From: Struthio camelus
Taxonomy: Eukaryota > Chordata > Aves > Struthioniformes > Struthionidae
Assembly: GCF_040807025.1 (NCBI RefSeq)
Contig: NC_090942.1
Location: 68,156,911 to 68,220,910, forward strand
DNA: 64,000 bases
Reading direction: 5' to 3'
Shown: positions 12,201 through 27,200 of the stretch, piece after piece
Layout of the letters: each line of letters starts with the position of its first letter
How positions within the stretch are numbered: the first letter of the stretch is position 1
Program-made: the position numbers and the translations under genes
Notes under the pieces: model-generated
The model's database searches: none
What the model was told of the DNA's origin: nothing
What the model saw: only the letters and a program-made list of their open reading frames with translations

Positions 12201-15200
12201 GTAGTACAACCAGGGCAAACCTTTCAATCTCCTCCAGCAAGTAGCAGTTCTGTCACAATAACAGCGGCTCCCTTTCAGGCTATGCAGACTGTAAGTATGT
12301 GACTTGACACACAAATAATTGATAAGCATGTTCATAACTTAGTCCTAATATTTAGAAGTTTGCTGCCCATGATATAGTACAGAACTTCAAATCATTCTGA
12401 TGTTTTCATATCAAACTGATTTAGTATGCTGCTTCTCCATTGCCTTCCGAACTTAAACAGCTCATGTCTAAGAGATCCTACTTTGGTCCCTGTCTAGTTC
12501 CAATGCCTAAGACTGAAATATTATGGTATCCTCAAGGAACTAACAGGGACAAGTCAGATCTGAAATCAACAGATTTATACATATGCCCCAAGGTAGAGGT
12601 GACTGTACTTAAACTGTTCTTATGTATAGATATCAAGTAAAGACTGTAGAAAAGTAGCGAATCCTTAAGTTCTTCCCTGTCGTTAGTGCTATAAAGCTTT
12701 CTGTAGTGTGAACTTGTCTTGCTGCAGTTTAAATCATTTGTAGTGGCAGGTTCAAACTTGGCCTGTTGGAATCATGGAAGACTTATCCTTTATAAGTAAG
12801 AATCTAGCTCATGATCCTGTCTAACAGGTAGTCAGTAGTAGATCTCTAGGGAAGAGTTTACAAAGCCTGCAGTCTCTTGCATGTATCAGAATGTCTTCAG
12901 GGCATTCATCATTAGTAACGTTCTTCTGCCATCTAGCAATCCGGGGTGCAGGTCCCTTCTGGAAGGATGCAGAGGAAGAGTTTCCATGTAGCAGCTTTTT
13001 GTGCTCCCATCCCTGTCTTTGGGCTTATCTGCTCCCTTGTTTAGAAGATGGTAAAAAGCTGAGACTAACCTTGTTTCACTTCTATATAACCTTGAGGTGC
13101 AGTACACAGATGATAAAGCTGAAAAAAAATTCCACATCAGTTCTTCAGATGGTAAAGGATTACTTAATGTGTCTGAAACTATTTTCATGAATGTCTTCTG
13201 AAGTTGCTATGTGTTCCCCATCTGAAGTGTTGAATCCTGTGGATGTGCTTCTTCAAAAGACAAATGCAATTCAATGAGTTCTGCAGCTTGTTTTCTAACT
13301 GAGCCCTTCACTGACTCGAGCATAGAATTTCAAGGCCAACTGGTAGCTATTTCTAACACTGACATTTGGAATAATGGGCAGTTTTATCCTTAATTTTTGG
13401 AAGATTGTGCTAGCTTTTCCTGTAAACCCCCTTCATAGGCACCACCACATGAAAGGATACCTATTTGACTTCCTGAAGCAAATGATCTTTGTTCTTCATC
13501 TTTCCATTGAAGGCAGCAAACTCTCCCCATATGGTAGCATATTCTCTACTGCTCAAAAGCAAACCTAGGAAACAGGTCATCTGAGACTTTTCTGAAGGCA
13601 CTCTTCACTTGAACAAATGTACTAATGCAGTTCCACAACTTGCTGGACAGCCTGTGTCTTGCCATATTGAGTTGTATGTAGTAGGATTTGGTGAAAGTAG
13701 GTAGTTAAAATTCCTGGGCCTAAAGCTTCACCTGTGACCTCCTAGAGTAGTCTGTAGTAAATCACTACCATGATGCTCCTACTCTTGCCTTTCTGTATTT
13801 GTAGAAATAGTTCCAGAGAACCTTCCTCAGAGGCATGTAATTTTGACCACATTCTGAATAAGGCTAGTGGTGGTGGGAAGATTGTTCTAAGTTAGATCCG
13901 TTTAAATTACGCTGCTACTGAAATAACTGGGTTTGCTATGCCAATTAAGTAATTGTGGGTCATGCAAAACAGCTTGAGGTTTTTGTTCCTTCTTTCTAGT
14001 GGTATTTAAGCATTTATATACCAAAGATGGGTATGTTCAAATGTCTTAGTTCACAGAGAAAATTAGGTTAGCCTTACACCTCAGTTCTTATCTGGGATAA
14101 TATAGAGCCTTTTTTAGTATTATACAAGTAAAAAGTACTTGTTCTTCTTACTAAGCCTGGAGTACTCATTAGTTTAGCAAGTTAGGTGAAGACTTTTTCA
14201 TGGAAGTGGACTCCCCCATGATGCTTCTAAAGAAGCATCTTATGATCAAGAAATCCAGACTCTTTTTGGGGACCCAGTCTGTAAGATAAGTGTCTGTCAT
14301 GATCTAAATACAGGTTTTAGTCTCATTCTGAACCTAATGTTTCTTCTCAGAATGCTTTTGATCAAAAGGGTAGCATTGTAAGTTTACTTGAATTAATGCT
14401 GTGGTGTATTCAGATGTTAAATGTTCAAGACTTCTTTCAGGGCTCCTGGAAGACAGCGTGCCAACTGGGATGTTGGGTCAGGCTGATACAACAGATGTTT
14501 GTCACTAAACCACTATGATCTTAGTTTCTCTTGAAGTGATGGCTGAGTCTTGCAAATCTTTTAATTCATGGCTCTCTTCCTACCTCCACTGATTAGATGC
14601 TCACTGCTGCCAAGAGTACAGCTGTTGGATTTCAATAGATAGCAGTCAGATACTTCCTTGCCAAATAACAATGACACTGCAGTGACAGTAATGGAAACCT
14701 CAGTTGGTTATGTTGTTCTCAGATGTCTGGCTGCCATTGTCTTTACAAAAGCTTAAAGGCAGATGTTACCTGTAGCCTAACTCCTTCATTAGAATTTCAC
14801 CTATAACCTTCACTGATAGGAAAAAGCAGGCCACTTGCTACAAATAGTCCATGATGACTATCCTGCCTGACTCTACTGCGTTCTTCATTTTTACTGCAAA
14901 GTGATTCTTTCTGTGTAAACTATAATAACTTTTGCAATTGCTAGTGAGGATTGCCTCAGTAGCAGCCAAATACTGTTCCTGAGTGAATTTGCTATGACAA
15001 CAGGAGTTTTTGACTGAATTTGATAGTGCTCATTGTTATACAGTCTTTTAGTCTGGCTAAAAGGATGGCTTGAAGTTTGACTGGAAAGGAATGAGTGATC
15101 ACTAAAAAGTTAGCATCTGCACTGTTTTTTTCTGTTGGTGTACCTGAGTGCCACATATCAAGAAAATATTACCATAATGGAATTTTAAGGTAAGGGAACT

Positions 15201-18200
15201 GTTAGTATGGCCTTAATCATTTGTGGCAACAAGCTGTAATAACTTCCCCTTGCATGGGGTCTCTTGATCACTAGTAAAACTTCCTTAAGTTTTATTTAAG
15301 CTGTCTTTCTGTTTCTGCAAGACTGCTACCATGCAGAATTTCCCTCTGAAATATCAAGTATGTCTCGTGATGGGGAGGAAGTATGTGGAAGAAGCTAGAA
15401 CTTCTGATTCTATATTTCATTCTCTAAGCAGTCTCAAAGTTTGAAATCTCTGCCGTAATTGCCCAAAGCATGTAACAAGGCTTTAAGAGAAGGGGCATCC
15501 CCCTGTTCATCTCTTCTATGTCCCTTTTTGTTCTGAATGTACCTAACATGACATCTAGCTGAAATGTAGAGTCTCTTGCAAGTGTACTAGCCAGTGTTCT
15601 CTGGCAAAGATCCAAAAAGTAATATCTCTGGACAGATGGAGCTTTCTGGATGAGGAATTGAGGCACAAAATAGTGATAAAGGAGTGAGTACTGCTGTATA
15701 CTTGTATGAGCCAGGCTTTTCCCTATGCGTATGTTTTTAGCCTGATGTTTTGTCTGATTGTGGAAGGCCTTATGCTTTTTTCATGTAAGTATGCCCTCTT
15801 TACCCACTGATACAATGGGAAAAATTAATGTTTTCAAAGCATGAAGCACTGGCCTAGACTCCCTCCATGCTGACTTTTGCGTTCAACAAGAATTTCATGA
15901 GTGCTGCTGAGAACACGTGCTGTGCTGGCTTTGATAATCTTGGCTGTAAGACAGGCCCAGGTATCTTACCCCATTATGGGATCCCTTTTATTTGAGAAGG
16001 ATTATAGGCCAGCTAGACTTTTGGATTGACAGAAGTCTTGCTACTCATCCTTGAAACTGAACAGATACTACACAGAATATTCAAGGACATCTCAAGTTTC
16101 AAATTCTTTGAAATTTGTTATAATTCCAGGCATCTAAAACATGACAACTGCTGGTTAAGCTTTGGATCACTGATTATTTCATCCAGCAAATTCAAAACAC
16201 AGGATTTACAATACTTCATAATGGTTCAAACTTATACTCCTCATTTCAGTATCATAAGGGATTTCCGTGCTTCCTCTCTGTTAGAGGCAGTACCTGGCCC
16301 CTTTACTGTGGGAAAGATGTTCATTTCCCAATTGAAATTATAGATATTCTTGAGAACACAACAAGCACTGCCAAGTTGCTCTGTGTATCTAGCTGTAGTT
16401 AATCTTTCCCTGATCTGTCTTCTGGCAGAGGTCTTGGAGAATGGTCAGGTCTACCTCTAGGTTCAGTATCAGTACTCCTGACAACTCTTTACTTGAAATG
16501 TAGATCCTTTTACTTAAAATGGAAGATCTTTCCTATTTAATTGTGATACTAGCTGTTACCCAAACTGATACAGACAGAGGTAACTTGGGGGGTATTGGCC
16601 ATAAAGTGATACAGACACTGGAATGACCGAACTCTCGTTCAGATTTAACTAGCAGTAATATCCTTGTGTCATCTTACTGTCCAGGTTATAAGGTTAACAT
16701 CTAAATGACTGGATTCTACTGCTTGGTATGTTTTAGGTACCTCCGCTAACAAGAGTAGGAAAGCTGAGGCTTGGCTTACCAAGGGGGTGAAAGCTGTCTT
16801 GTCTGGTAACTATCTTAGTGGATGGTGAAGTTAGGTTAGCCTCAAATACATACGTGAAGACAAAATTCTTAGAACTGACTATCTCGTCTCAGCACAGGTT
16901 GTCCTAGCTTTAGATAAAAGCTGTAGGGCAGGTAGTCATTTGAGGTTTTAAATGGCTTTAACATAGAAACAAAATTGTTTACTATAAGGTAGCTGTTCTG
17001 TTGATTGAACGTGATACCTATGGTCAGTCAAGCTACATCTCTTGGATTTTAGCTAAGTAGTCAAGAATAAGCTCTTAAGCTTATTGGAAGGGAGGAGGGT
17101 AGTTTGTACTGCATCTATTCTCAGTTCATTCTAAGAAACAATTGGTCTTCTGGAAATTGCTCTAGGCATATGCCTTTAAAGCGGAGCACAGCAGAGTTAG
17201 GTGGAGGCTTTAGCTAGTAATGTGTTAAGCATTTGTCTCAATATGTTGTAGGTGTTTAAGGTGAATGCACCGCTGCCTCCACGTAAAGACCAGGAAATTA
17301 AAGAGGATTCATCATATTCTGCAGGATATAATCAGAGTTTCTCTACAGCAAGTACACAGACTCCTCCTCAGTGCCAGTTGCAGTCTTCTCACGTTGCAGA
17401 ACAAACCTCTCTTTCACAAGAATCTCTGTCCTCAGGTGAGAACTCTTATCTGTATTTCAAACAGCATTTAAACAGGTCCTTCAGGTTATAGTAGTATTAA
17501 TTCGTTGACCTGTGCTATGGGTATGTTGAGGTTCCTCTGATTCAGTGAAATTCTTAACTACTGAAGCTTTTATGCAGCATCTGTTAACTTTAGGGTTACA
17601 TCATCTCATAACCTAGTTGACGATATGGTATGTGAACTTAATTTTGAAAACTGCTAGTGGGATGAAGGACTGCTCTATACTAGCTGCATGGACAGTATTG
17701 CCAATGTGCCAAATACAGATAATTCCCCAGCAGGTGGGGAAACTCATGCATGCAGTGATACTTATACAAGCCAAATAACTTCACCTGGAATTGAAGCAGT
17801 GATGAAATATTCCATTTGGGACTGTTAATCTGATATCTAGTAATACAGGTGGCATTAGTGTTTAACGCTAAGAAATGGCAAATGGAAAACAGGAAAAGGT
17901 TATGTGGTAGGCTTTCAGTGCTTAGGTGAATTAACCAAAGTGAGTACTTTGTGCTACTGGTACAAGACTAAAACGTGCCATCTGAGCAGATTAGGATTTA
18001 GAATGTTCTTGTTTTAAGAATCGGCTGTTATCATCTTTCTTTTGAAGTCATAGTTCATAATTATCTTAAAGCACCTAGCTATCTGGACTGTTCTCTAGTG
18101 CTTGGTAAAATCTGCATGTGGATATTGCATACCTTACTAAAGCTTTCTTAGATATTCCTGACAGGTCATATCTGCCACCCCATCATGAAAACAAAATACC

Positions 18201-21200
18201 TTTCACTCCAGCTGAATCATACTATACTAAAATTCTAGCTCTCTGTAGTAGAGATCAATGTTCCTAGTCTTGCCTTAAACTCGTACCACTTGCTGCTTCT
18301 GTTACCTGCTGAACTAGGAGGCTTCTGTCATGAGTTACTGTATTTCAGTGAGATACTGTATCGGCCAAGCTGCAGTAACTGTGCGTGCTCTTACCCTGAA
18401 GCATGTACAGCTCAGCTGACTCTTTAGAGTCTTGTTTTATTAGCTGATCAAGTCCAGGTGTGTAACTGACCTGAAGAATGCTTCTGATAAGTAGGGTCCT
18501 GAACTGCCTTATTCAATGCACAAAACGGACCTGCTTGACGTTCAGATACTGATAATGGGTGAATTTATGTAGCTGACAAGATTTTCTTAGAATTTGAATG
18601 AAACTAGCTCCTAAATCTGTCTGAAACAGGTTCCAGGAATTGAAGGAAGCTGACAAGTAGGAATCTGGATTTATAAAGACATCTAATCAAAGCTAAGACA
18701 ATCTGCCTCAGTTTTTCTACCAAAGGACTCCTTATAGGAATTACATTAGAGATAGATTGATATTGTATGAAGTCAGTGAGACATTCCAAGGTCATGAGCT
18801 CCAAAGAACAAGATTAGTATAGCAGACCAACAAAGCTTGTTTAGCTTAATGCTCCTTTTCAGCACTGAGACTACAGGAGGTGATAGTTAGTCTTCTAACT
18901 GTTTACAGATGAGAAACTAACTTTTTTATTAATCATTTTGTGCAGTGGTTCTGCACAGACTTCAGAAAGGAGTTTAGGCTGTTACTTTGCTTGAATCTGG
19001 TTTTAAGCTTTTGAGTTGGTATAAAGCATGGCTCTGTGGAAAAAAATTGTGATTACAAGGTCTATATTTAAAGCTAGCCATATAATAATCACCTTGTGAG
19101 TGGAAAGCATTTTTGAATGCTGCTGTACCTGTTACTTGGGATTGAACAACCTAATAATGTGGTAGGAATGTGTCCTCAAAGTATACTGAGTTTGTATCTA
19201 GCTTTCCGTAGTTAATTATCATTGCTCCTGTCTCAACAAGGTTAAGTTGGTTTCCTCATGCTGAAGGATATCGACACTGATCTAGTTCATGAAATAGACC
19301 ATTCAGATCTTGCTGGTAGAGTAGTACTGGTTTTAAGTGAATTCCTAATCAACTCATGTTCAATTTTATTCTAGCTTGGTTATTTTCTCAATACTGTTCT
19401 CAAGATTGTTTTTAACTATGCAACTAAATATTGTTGAATACACTAAGGGCTTAAACTGATAGCTTCAGCTGTTTTGTCTCTATAGTGCATCTTATAACAC
19501 TACCGTTCAAAACTATGCAGAACAAAGGGGAGGGATCTTACTTGGAGTATGAAGGGGATGAGAACTGGAAATAAAGAGCAGCTTAATCCAGTTCTTAAGT
19601 TCCTAATGTTGCTCTAGCTCCTAGGTGTGGTAATATATTGCAGCTCTATAAACTCTGAATTTGTGCTTTTTGTTTTGAGCAGTTAGTTATCAACCTGATG
19701 GAGCCGTTCCTGTTAGCAATGGTAGCCTTGCCTTTTATCCAGCACAGACTAATGTTATTCCCAGACCGCCTCAGCCTTACCTTAACAGTCGCGGATCTGT
19801 CAGAGGATCTGCCAGAGGCGGAAGATCACTGGCCAATTCATACCGTTCCCCTGGTGGATACAAAGGTATGTGCTTTTACTGCTACCTTGGAAGACCATTC
19901 TAATGCAGTGACAATAGATCAGGCCTTAAAAAAACATGGCATTGAATTGAGGCCGTCTATATAGAATTCCTTAAAATAAAACAATTTTTACATTGGGGCT
20001 TTCCTTTTTGGTCTTTAAGCAAATTCATTCTGACTCTTACTCGTAAGCCCTGTACTTTGGGTGTGAGGGTAACTGATGAAACAACTTCATAGCCTTTTGA
20101 ATTAGGAAAGTATAAGTTTTCATTGATAGGCTAGTAGATAGCTGTGTGGAATGTTCTACTAGCTAGTCCACTTACTCTTCTGGACTTACCCTGTCTATCC
20201 TTTCTCTTGGCCTTTATCTTCCATCACTAAATTCTGGACAGGTATTTCCTTTTCAGATGTCAGCTTTTGCCTGAAGATGCTCTTTGCTCAGTATTAGTGG
20301 CTTTAATAGTAGCAGCGGAAACTGGGATGGGGGAATAGAGTCTCAGGAGAAGACAGCCTTTCTGGATTAATAGCTGAAGGTTTTCAAGAGAAAGATTGTT
20401 TAGTCTCTGCAAATCAGTTGCTGTTTTGTAGCTAGTAGAAGTTTGGAAAGCTTAGTTTATTTCAACAGATATAACCTCTCATCACTTGTTAGCTGCAACC
20501 TACACCCCTTTGAAGTAGGGGGACACTTTCAGACTGAGGCAAAGGTGGTGTCAGTTATTAGGCTGACACTGCTTTATATCTTGCAGCAACATGTACCCCA
20601 AATGAGCTATGCAGTTTTAATTTATCAGTGGTTAAGGATTTGGTAGTTTCTGGTACTAAGTTGCTTTCAGATCCAATTTGGTAGTTAGTCTAATAGCTAA
20701 AGAGGCTAAGTAGTATGATAATACCGAAGTATATAACAGCTATACTGAAGCATCTGTAACAGCAAAATGAATTATTAATTCTATGTCAAAATCCACGTCT
20801 CTGGATCTGGAAAATTTTTCAGCTGCTCTGGGGTATCCTGTTAGTATCAAACAAGAAATTGTTAGTCTGATGTTAATACTTCTAATCATGTAACTCTAAA
20901 TCCAGAGTGGGTAGTTCTGGCAGCTACTGAAATGCCCTCCTAATAGGGGTAGTGGTGGACCCTCCCTTGAATCCTGAAAGACGGAATAGATGTAGAGCTA
21001 CATAATACAGGTAACTGTATTATGTAGCTAGCCAAAAGGGAACTCTAGTTGTGTTCTGCACTTGGATTATTCAATATTGCTGAATAATCTAGTTCATATT
21101 ACACTCTATTTGAACAGGTTTTGATGCTTACAGAGGCTCACCTTCAATAACTAATGGCAACTATGGCCAACTGCAGTTCCCTGGTAGAGATTATCCTGGA

Positions 21201-24200
21201 ATGCCATATTCTCAGCGGGTAAGTATTCACTTTGTTTCTGGTAGCTGCCTTAAAGAGCATTGTGCAGAAGATACCTCTTCTAATACCATAGCTTTTCATT
21301 TACCCAATAGGTGAACCATTGTCTTTCCACAGACTAGAGGTTAACTTTGTTTCCTGCACAAAACACTTGTTTTGGATCAGTAGAGAGCAGTTGCAATAGG
21401 GAATCAGTTCAGACAGAACTCTTGCATGATAGGTGGAACTTCATCCAAGGTGAATCCCTGAAATGTAAACAGATGACAAATAAGATGTGGCATAATGAGA
21501 CCATTTTATTATGGTTTTCCAAGTTAGGACTCAGTGCCTCCTTAGTGTCAAATACATGAACTCTTAAAATGGACCAGCTTGAGAATATGGTTAAGTAGGT
21601 AAAAGTATTGTTTGATTCTTATTTTAATGAAGTGTTCTAGCCATCAGCACTTCTTGCACTATGACTAAGCATAGTTATTCAGATCTCTAAGGTTTATTTG
21701 GAGTACCAAAAAGCCTAGAGTTCAGCTTCAGTAAACTTGACACTTTGAGGGCAGATTCTTTAAGGGCTGGCTTATCTTGAAGATATGCAGTGGATCATAA
21801 CCAGTAATGACCGTTTTCATGTTTTGCAACCTAAATCTGCACTACTAGAGGGTGGTAGAGCATAGCTGGTGAATTTGTTCCTCTTGAACGCACAGGCTGT
21901 CAAATATTGGCTAGTGCAAAATGGAAGCTCTACCATCTCATCCTTTGCCCTCTGAAGGGAGTCAAGTTAAAAACTTAACTTGGTTAAGCTGTCTGTCGGT
22001 CAGTGGTGTCTGTCTTGTTCGAGGTGGGTGGGTGGTCCTAATAAGAGAAATTCTTGCTAGGACAGTGTTGGCAGGTCTTGGAACATGAGATGAGGTGTAT
22101 GTTTTGGGTATCAAACTAGCAAGCTTGTTTTTGGGGAGGTATCCCTTAAGCTTGCTTAGAGGGTGGGAGGGGTGAGGAGGAATTTATCTAACATAAGGAG
22201 AAGATACCTTGTTGCTGCAGTGAACTCTGCAGACAATTCAGTTTTCTGCTGTGCCATGCTTTCTGCTTGTTACCTCAGAATGCAGAGTTACAAAGCTGTA
22301 AAAATGAAGGGGGAAGAAGCAGAGGCAGGCAAGTATATCAAGATCTGAACTATCAGACAAAGCTTTCTGTACAACTGACTCTCAGAAGTAAGTGGAAAGA
22401 TACCTTCTGCTGCTGTATGATACTGAGAGTCGAATTCAGGAATTTTGTCTTGCTAAGACAGCAAGACAAGCTTGCTAAGCTTGCTAAGACAGCAAGATGA
22501 GAACAATCTAAGAGCTGGTTGGAATAGGCTATATTTTTTTTAGTAGGGAAATAATCGTGTAATTGACATGGCTTAATTTCCAAATTGGTCATATCTAAGA
22601 CTGCCTAAACTTGAATGTTGCTCCTTGGGGTGTGAGTGAATAATTATCCCTTAGCTACTAAACTACCTTTGGAACATACCTGATTATTTTAAAGGTGAAA
22701 CTCAATGACTTAATGTGTTCCTGTGCATAAGGTCTTGACTAAGTTTGAGTTGTCGCATTTAAATGAGTTTTGTTATACCTCTCTGCAAGCCCCTGAGTGT
22801 GTGTATCTTTCTGCAAAAGAAGCTAAAAATGGGAAACAGCAGCAATTTAAGCTCCCTATCAGTTAAAGTGCAGCTTCTCAGCAGTAGGAATTATAAGGGG
22901 TTGTACCAAAACTGTAGTCCCCAGCTGGCCTAACCTGAGCCACCTGATAGGAGTTTGGACTATGCCAGCAAATCCCTGTTTCAGCTTTGGAGGTAGTCTG
23001 CCCTCCTGGGGGGAAAGGAGTAGTGTAGTGTGGGATGTGGGAGAGGGGAAGAACTAGGACCACGTGTGACCCCATGAAGCATTTTCCATAGTTTGGGGTT
23101 AATGGCATGCTAAAGTATTTATAGCAAAGACAAAGCCAGAGTCTGTCTATACCTTCTGCAGTGTCCAAGTCCTTTAAAAATACGTAGGTTTCAACTTTCT
23201 CTTTAAGAGCTGATACAAAGCACTTGATCAGGATAGTAATCTTCTCTTCATTCTTGACAAATATGCTTGTCACGCCTGTGGAGGCTGTGACTGGTCCAAC
23301 TGGTTCCATAGTACCTGCAGGAAACAGTGAAATGATGATTTTACATCACTAAAGTGACTGGCCATATTTTGTCTGATCATATAACACACCAAGTTCCTTC
23401 GGGTATTAAGGAATACGTTTGCTTGCCTGAAGTGGTGGAATTTGCTGTTTTGAGGGGGCAGAATTCACTGTTCCATCCATTGTTTATATATAAATCTGAG
23501 CCCTCAGCCCTCTTCCCTGTTGGATCTCATCTTTGGAAATGCCTTAAATGTAGCTGTGCTCCTGCGGAGACATCTGTCCTACAGATGCAGCCTGTCTCTT
23601 TAGTTCTGTTAGTGTTTTAGACTAGTTCTCAAATGTTTTGAGTTGCTTTGACTTGTCTTGTGTATTGGTTTTAGAAGATACTGGGTTTATGGATTTTTGC
23701 AGAGTCCTACTATGTCAGTATTACACGTCATACATCAGTGACAAGCTATTAGTTGGCTAGTGTATATTGGGACTTAGTGTTTCTGACAAATAATAAATCG
23801 GCATTTCATGTCAAATAGTAACACTGGGACTCCTGTAGAGCTGTGTTGATAATGTGCATGACTGAATTTCCAAGACACTTCCCACAAGACCAAAAATTGA
23901 AAGCTTATTGTAGTCTTCAATCTACCCATCAAACCCACTTCTTACTGGCTAAGAATAGACCTAGCTACCTGGCATGGGGGATATGTGGAGTCTTGGTTCC
24001 ACCTTTAAAACACTAGCATGCTTAGATTTTTTTTTTTACTTTATTTTGAGATGGGATTGCTGGAGTACTAGAAACCGGTTTAAGGGAATTCTGTGACTGG
24101 ATGAATTAGTCTTGCAGTGTTTATCCATGTAGAATCACGTAGCTATTAAACTAGATGTTGTTTTAACCTATGAACTGCATTTGTAGAAAGTGCTGAAATT

Positions 24201-27200
24201 TCAGCTGTTCAGGTTGACTCTTGTTATGAGTGTACTAAATATGCACAGATGTGCTGTTTTCTGGACTTCTAACTACTACTGTCAAACTTTGCTGTTCTAC
24301 TTGTATAGATTCTGTTGTCATCACTGAATCGACTAGATCTTGATTGGAATTATGGCCTTTTGGCTATTTAAACATCCTTCCTTAAGATAGCCTTTTGAAG
24401 TAATATGCACAACTTGCAACATGTAAACATAAGTTTTGAATGAAGCTTTGAGGGTTTTTTTGCCCTTAGGCAGCCTGGACTGTCCAGCAATTGTTCTGGC
24501 AGTCTTTTATTTATCTGAAAGCTCCCTTCATGTTAGGCCCAACAGACTTTGGGTTGTAACCCTACTAGAATTCTGGCAGCCCTGCTTGGCTGCAGGATAT
24601 CCTAAAGTTTCTTAACTGTGTGCCTCCCATGCCCTCAGTCTTCTACATACTGAAGTCTGTTTATGTGCTAGTGTCTCCTCCTCATCTGAGCAGATGGGAT
24701 GAATTTTCTTACTGTAGTGTTTTGAATACTAACTGAACCTTTAGCACTTATTCCACATTCTTGGATAGAAATCTGTGCTTTTTGACTTGTACTTAAAATG
24801 TAACAGTGCTTGTAATGTTGACTAGTGTTCTTAGTTCCTTTTCATATGGAAATAGTAGCCAGCTGTGAAAGGCTGCTGTTATGGTTCTGTCAGCTTTCAG
24901 TGTGATCATGGCTCATCCTTCTTTTTTTAAAAAGCACCTAAAAAGCAAACGGTGAATGTACTAGATGCTAATGGGTAAGGGGGCTTTGTACAGTCTGTTT
25001 CCCTTACAGGTTAATCTTTCTCTTACTGAGAAGATGCAGTATTCAGTACAAAGCCTACATCCATAACTCAAATGTGAGCAAGGATTTCAGAAAAGCCCTT
25101 CAATGTAATGCAGCCAAGATCACCCTAATTAAATCAATCTTTGCTGCCTGAAGCACAAGAAAATATTCCTGACTGTGCTGTCTTGATGTCTGAAGTACGA
25201 AATCTATCAATTCACATAAAGCCTGAGTATCTTGGTCTCTTACCTAATGTTACCAGAGAAGCAGGTTTCTTAGGAAACAAGACAGATAATGCAACTGTCA
25301 GCTGTTATAAAGAACAAGTGTTTTATGATATCCTATGTTTTGGGTAGAACAACCCAACTTGAAGTGTGTGCTCAGAACATCTTTAAATTTGCTCTGCCGT
25401 CTCAGCAAAAGCTGAAATGTAGAACGATCAGTCTGCACTGATAATCTAGGTGGGGATAAGTTGTCCCCTCTTCGGGGGGAAAGTACTCTGAAGTACAGTA
25501 ACAAGACAATCCTGAGATGCAGTATTAGTTATTTCATATAAAATATCCTTAGCTGTCTATATTTAAAATTCATCTTTCTAATAGACCTTTTCAAGCTTCT
25601 GCCTTGCTAGGTTTATCAGAGTGTAATGCTGCTCTTATTGGGACAGTTTTCTATGGGGTGTCACTGCCCTGAAGATATTCTATCTTTGTCTGAACTGCTG
25701 ATGAAGGCCAGTGACTTAGATTCCTGGCTTTAGGTTCAGGTTCAGCTGTAAGCTTTCAAATCATGTGTATAATGTGAAATTATAAGAACTCAGAGGTTCC
25801 TGGTAGGGGAGGCTCTTCAGCTGTGAAATATGAATCTGTGGAGTAATATAGCTTTGACAGGCCTGAAATTTAAGACAATGTTCAAGGAGCTGAACTGAGT
25901 GAATGGTTAGGCGGACTTGCCAAAACCACCATCTGAATAGCTTTTTTATGTCATAAGCTATTGTGAAAGTACATTTTCTGTAAATAAGTGCTTATTCACA
26001 GCCTAATTCTGAACTGTCATTGCCTATTTTAGAGCTTGCATTGTGTAAATGAGAACATGCTATTTATTTGGTAAGCCTTTTTACAATTTGCTCATAGCCA
26101 TCTGCTAATGTTTTTGTTCTAGGATGTTAATTACCAGCAATGTTATAAACGAGGTGGGATAACTAGTGGTCCTCGAGCAAATTCAAGAGGTAAGGCTCAC
26201 ATCAGGTTCCCAGTAGCTTGTGTGTGTGCTTGGGTGCAGCAGATGCTGAAGTTAGTATTACTTTGAATAGTGACAAAAACAGTGTAGTATCACTGTTGCC
26301 AAACAGCTCAAGCTTGGTGCAGAATTAACCAAGCTAGATGGAAGTTTAAGGACTGTTCTTAAACTGTCAACATAGCATGGCAGCAAATTTGACTTCACCA
26401 TTCTCAGTTTGGTGCTTCACAGGACAAAGTCCTCTGGCAAATGGTACCTTGCTGAATTTTCTTCAAGAATAAGTTGGCTAGGAAGTAATACCTGTTGTTA
26501 CCAGTGTTGCCTTTGGTGGCTTCTCAATAGGCCAGTCATGTATAGTGGCCTTCCTTTCCTGTTTGGGTAAGCTGTCAAAATGGATCTCGAGTTTTGCTAG
26601 ATACCATTTTCCATAGAGAAAATTTAATTTGGAAATACAGCTTTACTCTAATTTCATGCCGGAGGACAAAAGCTAAGGAAATACATAAGATTATTTGTTT
26701 CAATCTGAGCATGAATAGTATCTCTTTTGAAAGAGTTGCAAACAGATCTAATCCTACTGTATGTACTGCAGAATGCTAGAGTCAATGCTATGGTGAAAAG
26801 CAGGGGGCATAACGAGGTCATTTCTTTGAAGAGTTAAGGGAAATTAGTATTGCATGTCATGGAAAGACTTGTTTTAGGATAAATCAAGTCACTCTTCAGT
26901 TGGAATCGGACTAATTCACTCAATATATTTCAGAGGAAGAGAACTAAAACGGGCTTTGGTAGGTTAACAGTTGACAGACATACTTGTTAGCGTTAAGGTA
27001 TCTATAGCGGCTTAACTGACTCTTTCCAGACACTTTGAGATGTTCCTTTCAGTAGAAATAACAATGGCTTGAAACATTAGGGTGACTGTCTTAAACTTCT
27101 CTGCTCTATTAATGTTTTCATCCAAGACTGATAAACTAGAACTCTTTGGCTTTGATATTTGAACAGTTACACTGCTTCATTTTGCAGGGGATGGAGTGCA

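Noticed and set aside
14220..14239. 8-bp perfect hairpin gatgcttc/gaagcatc
   Set aside because: Stems this short are expected by chance in 64 kb; far from any exon.
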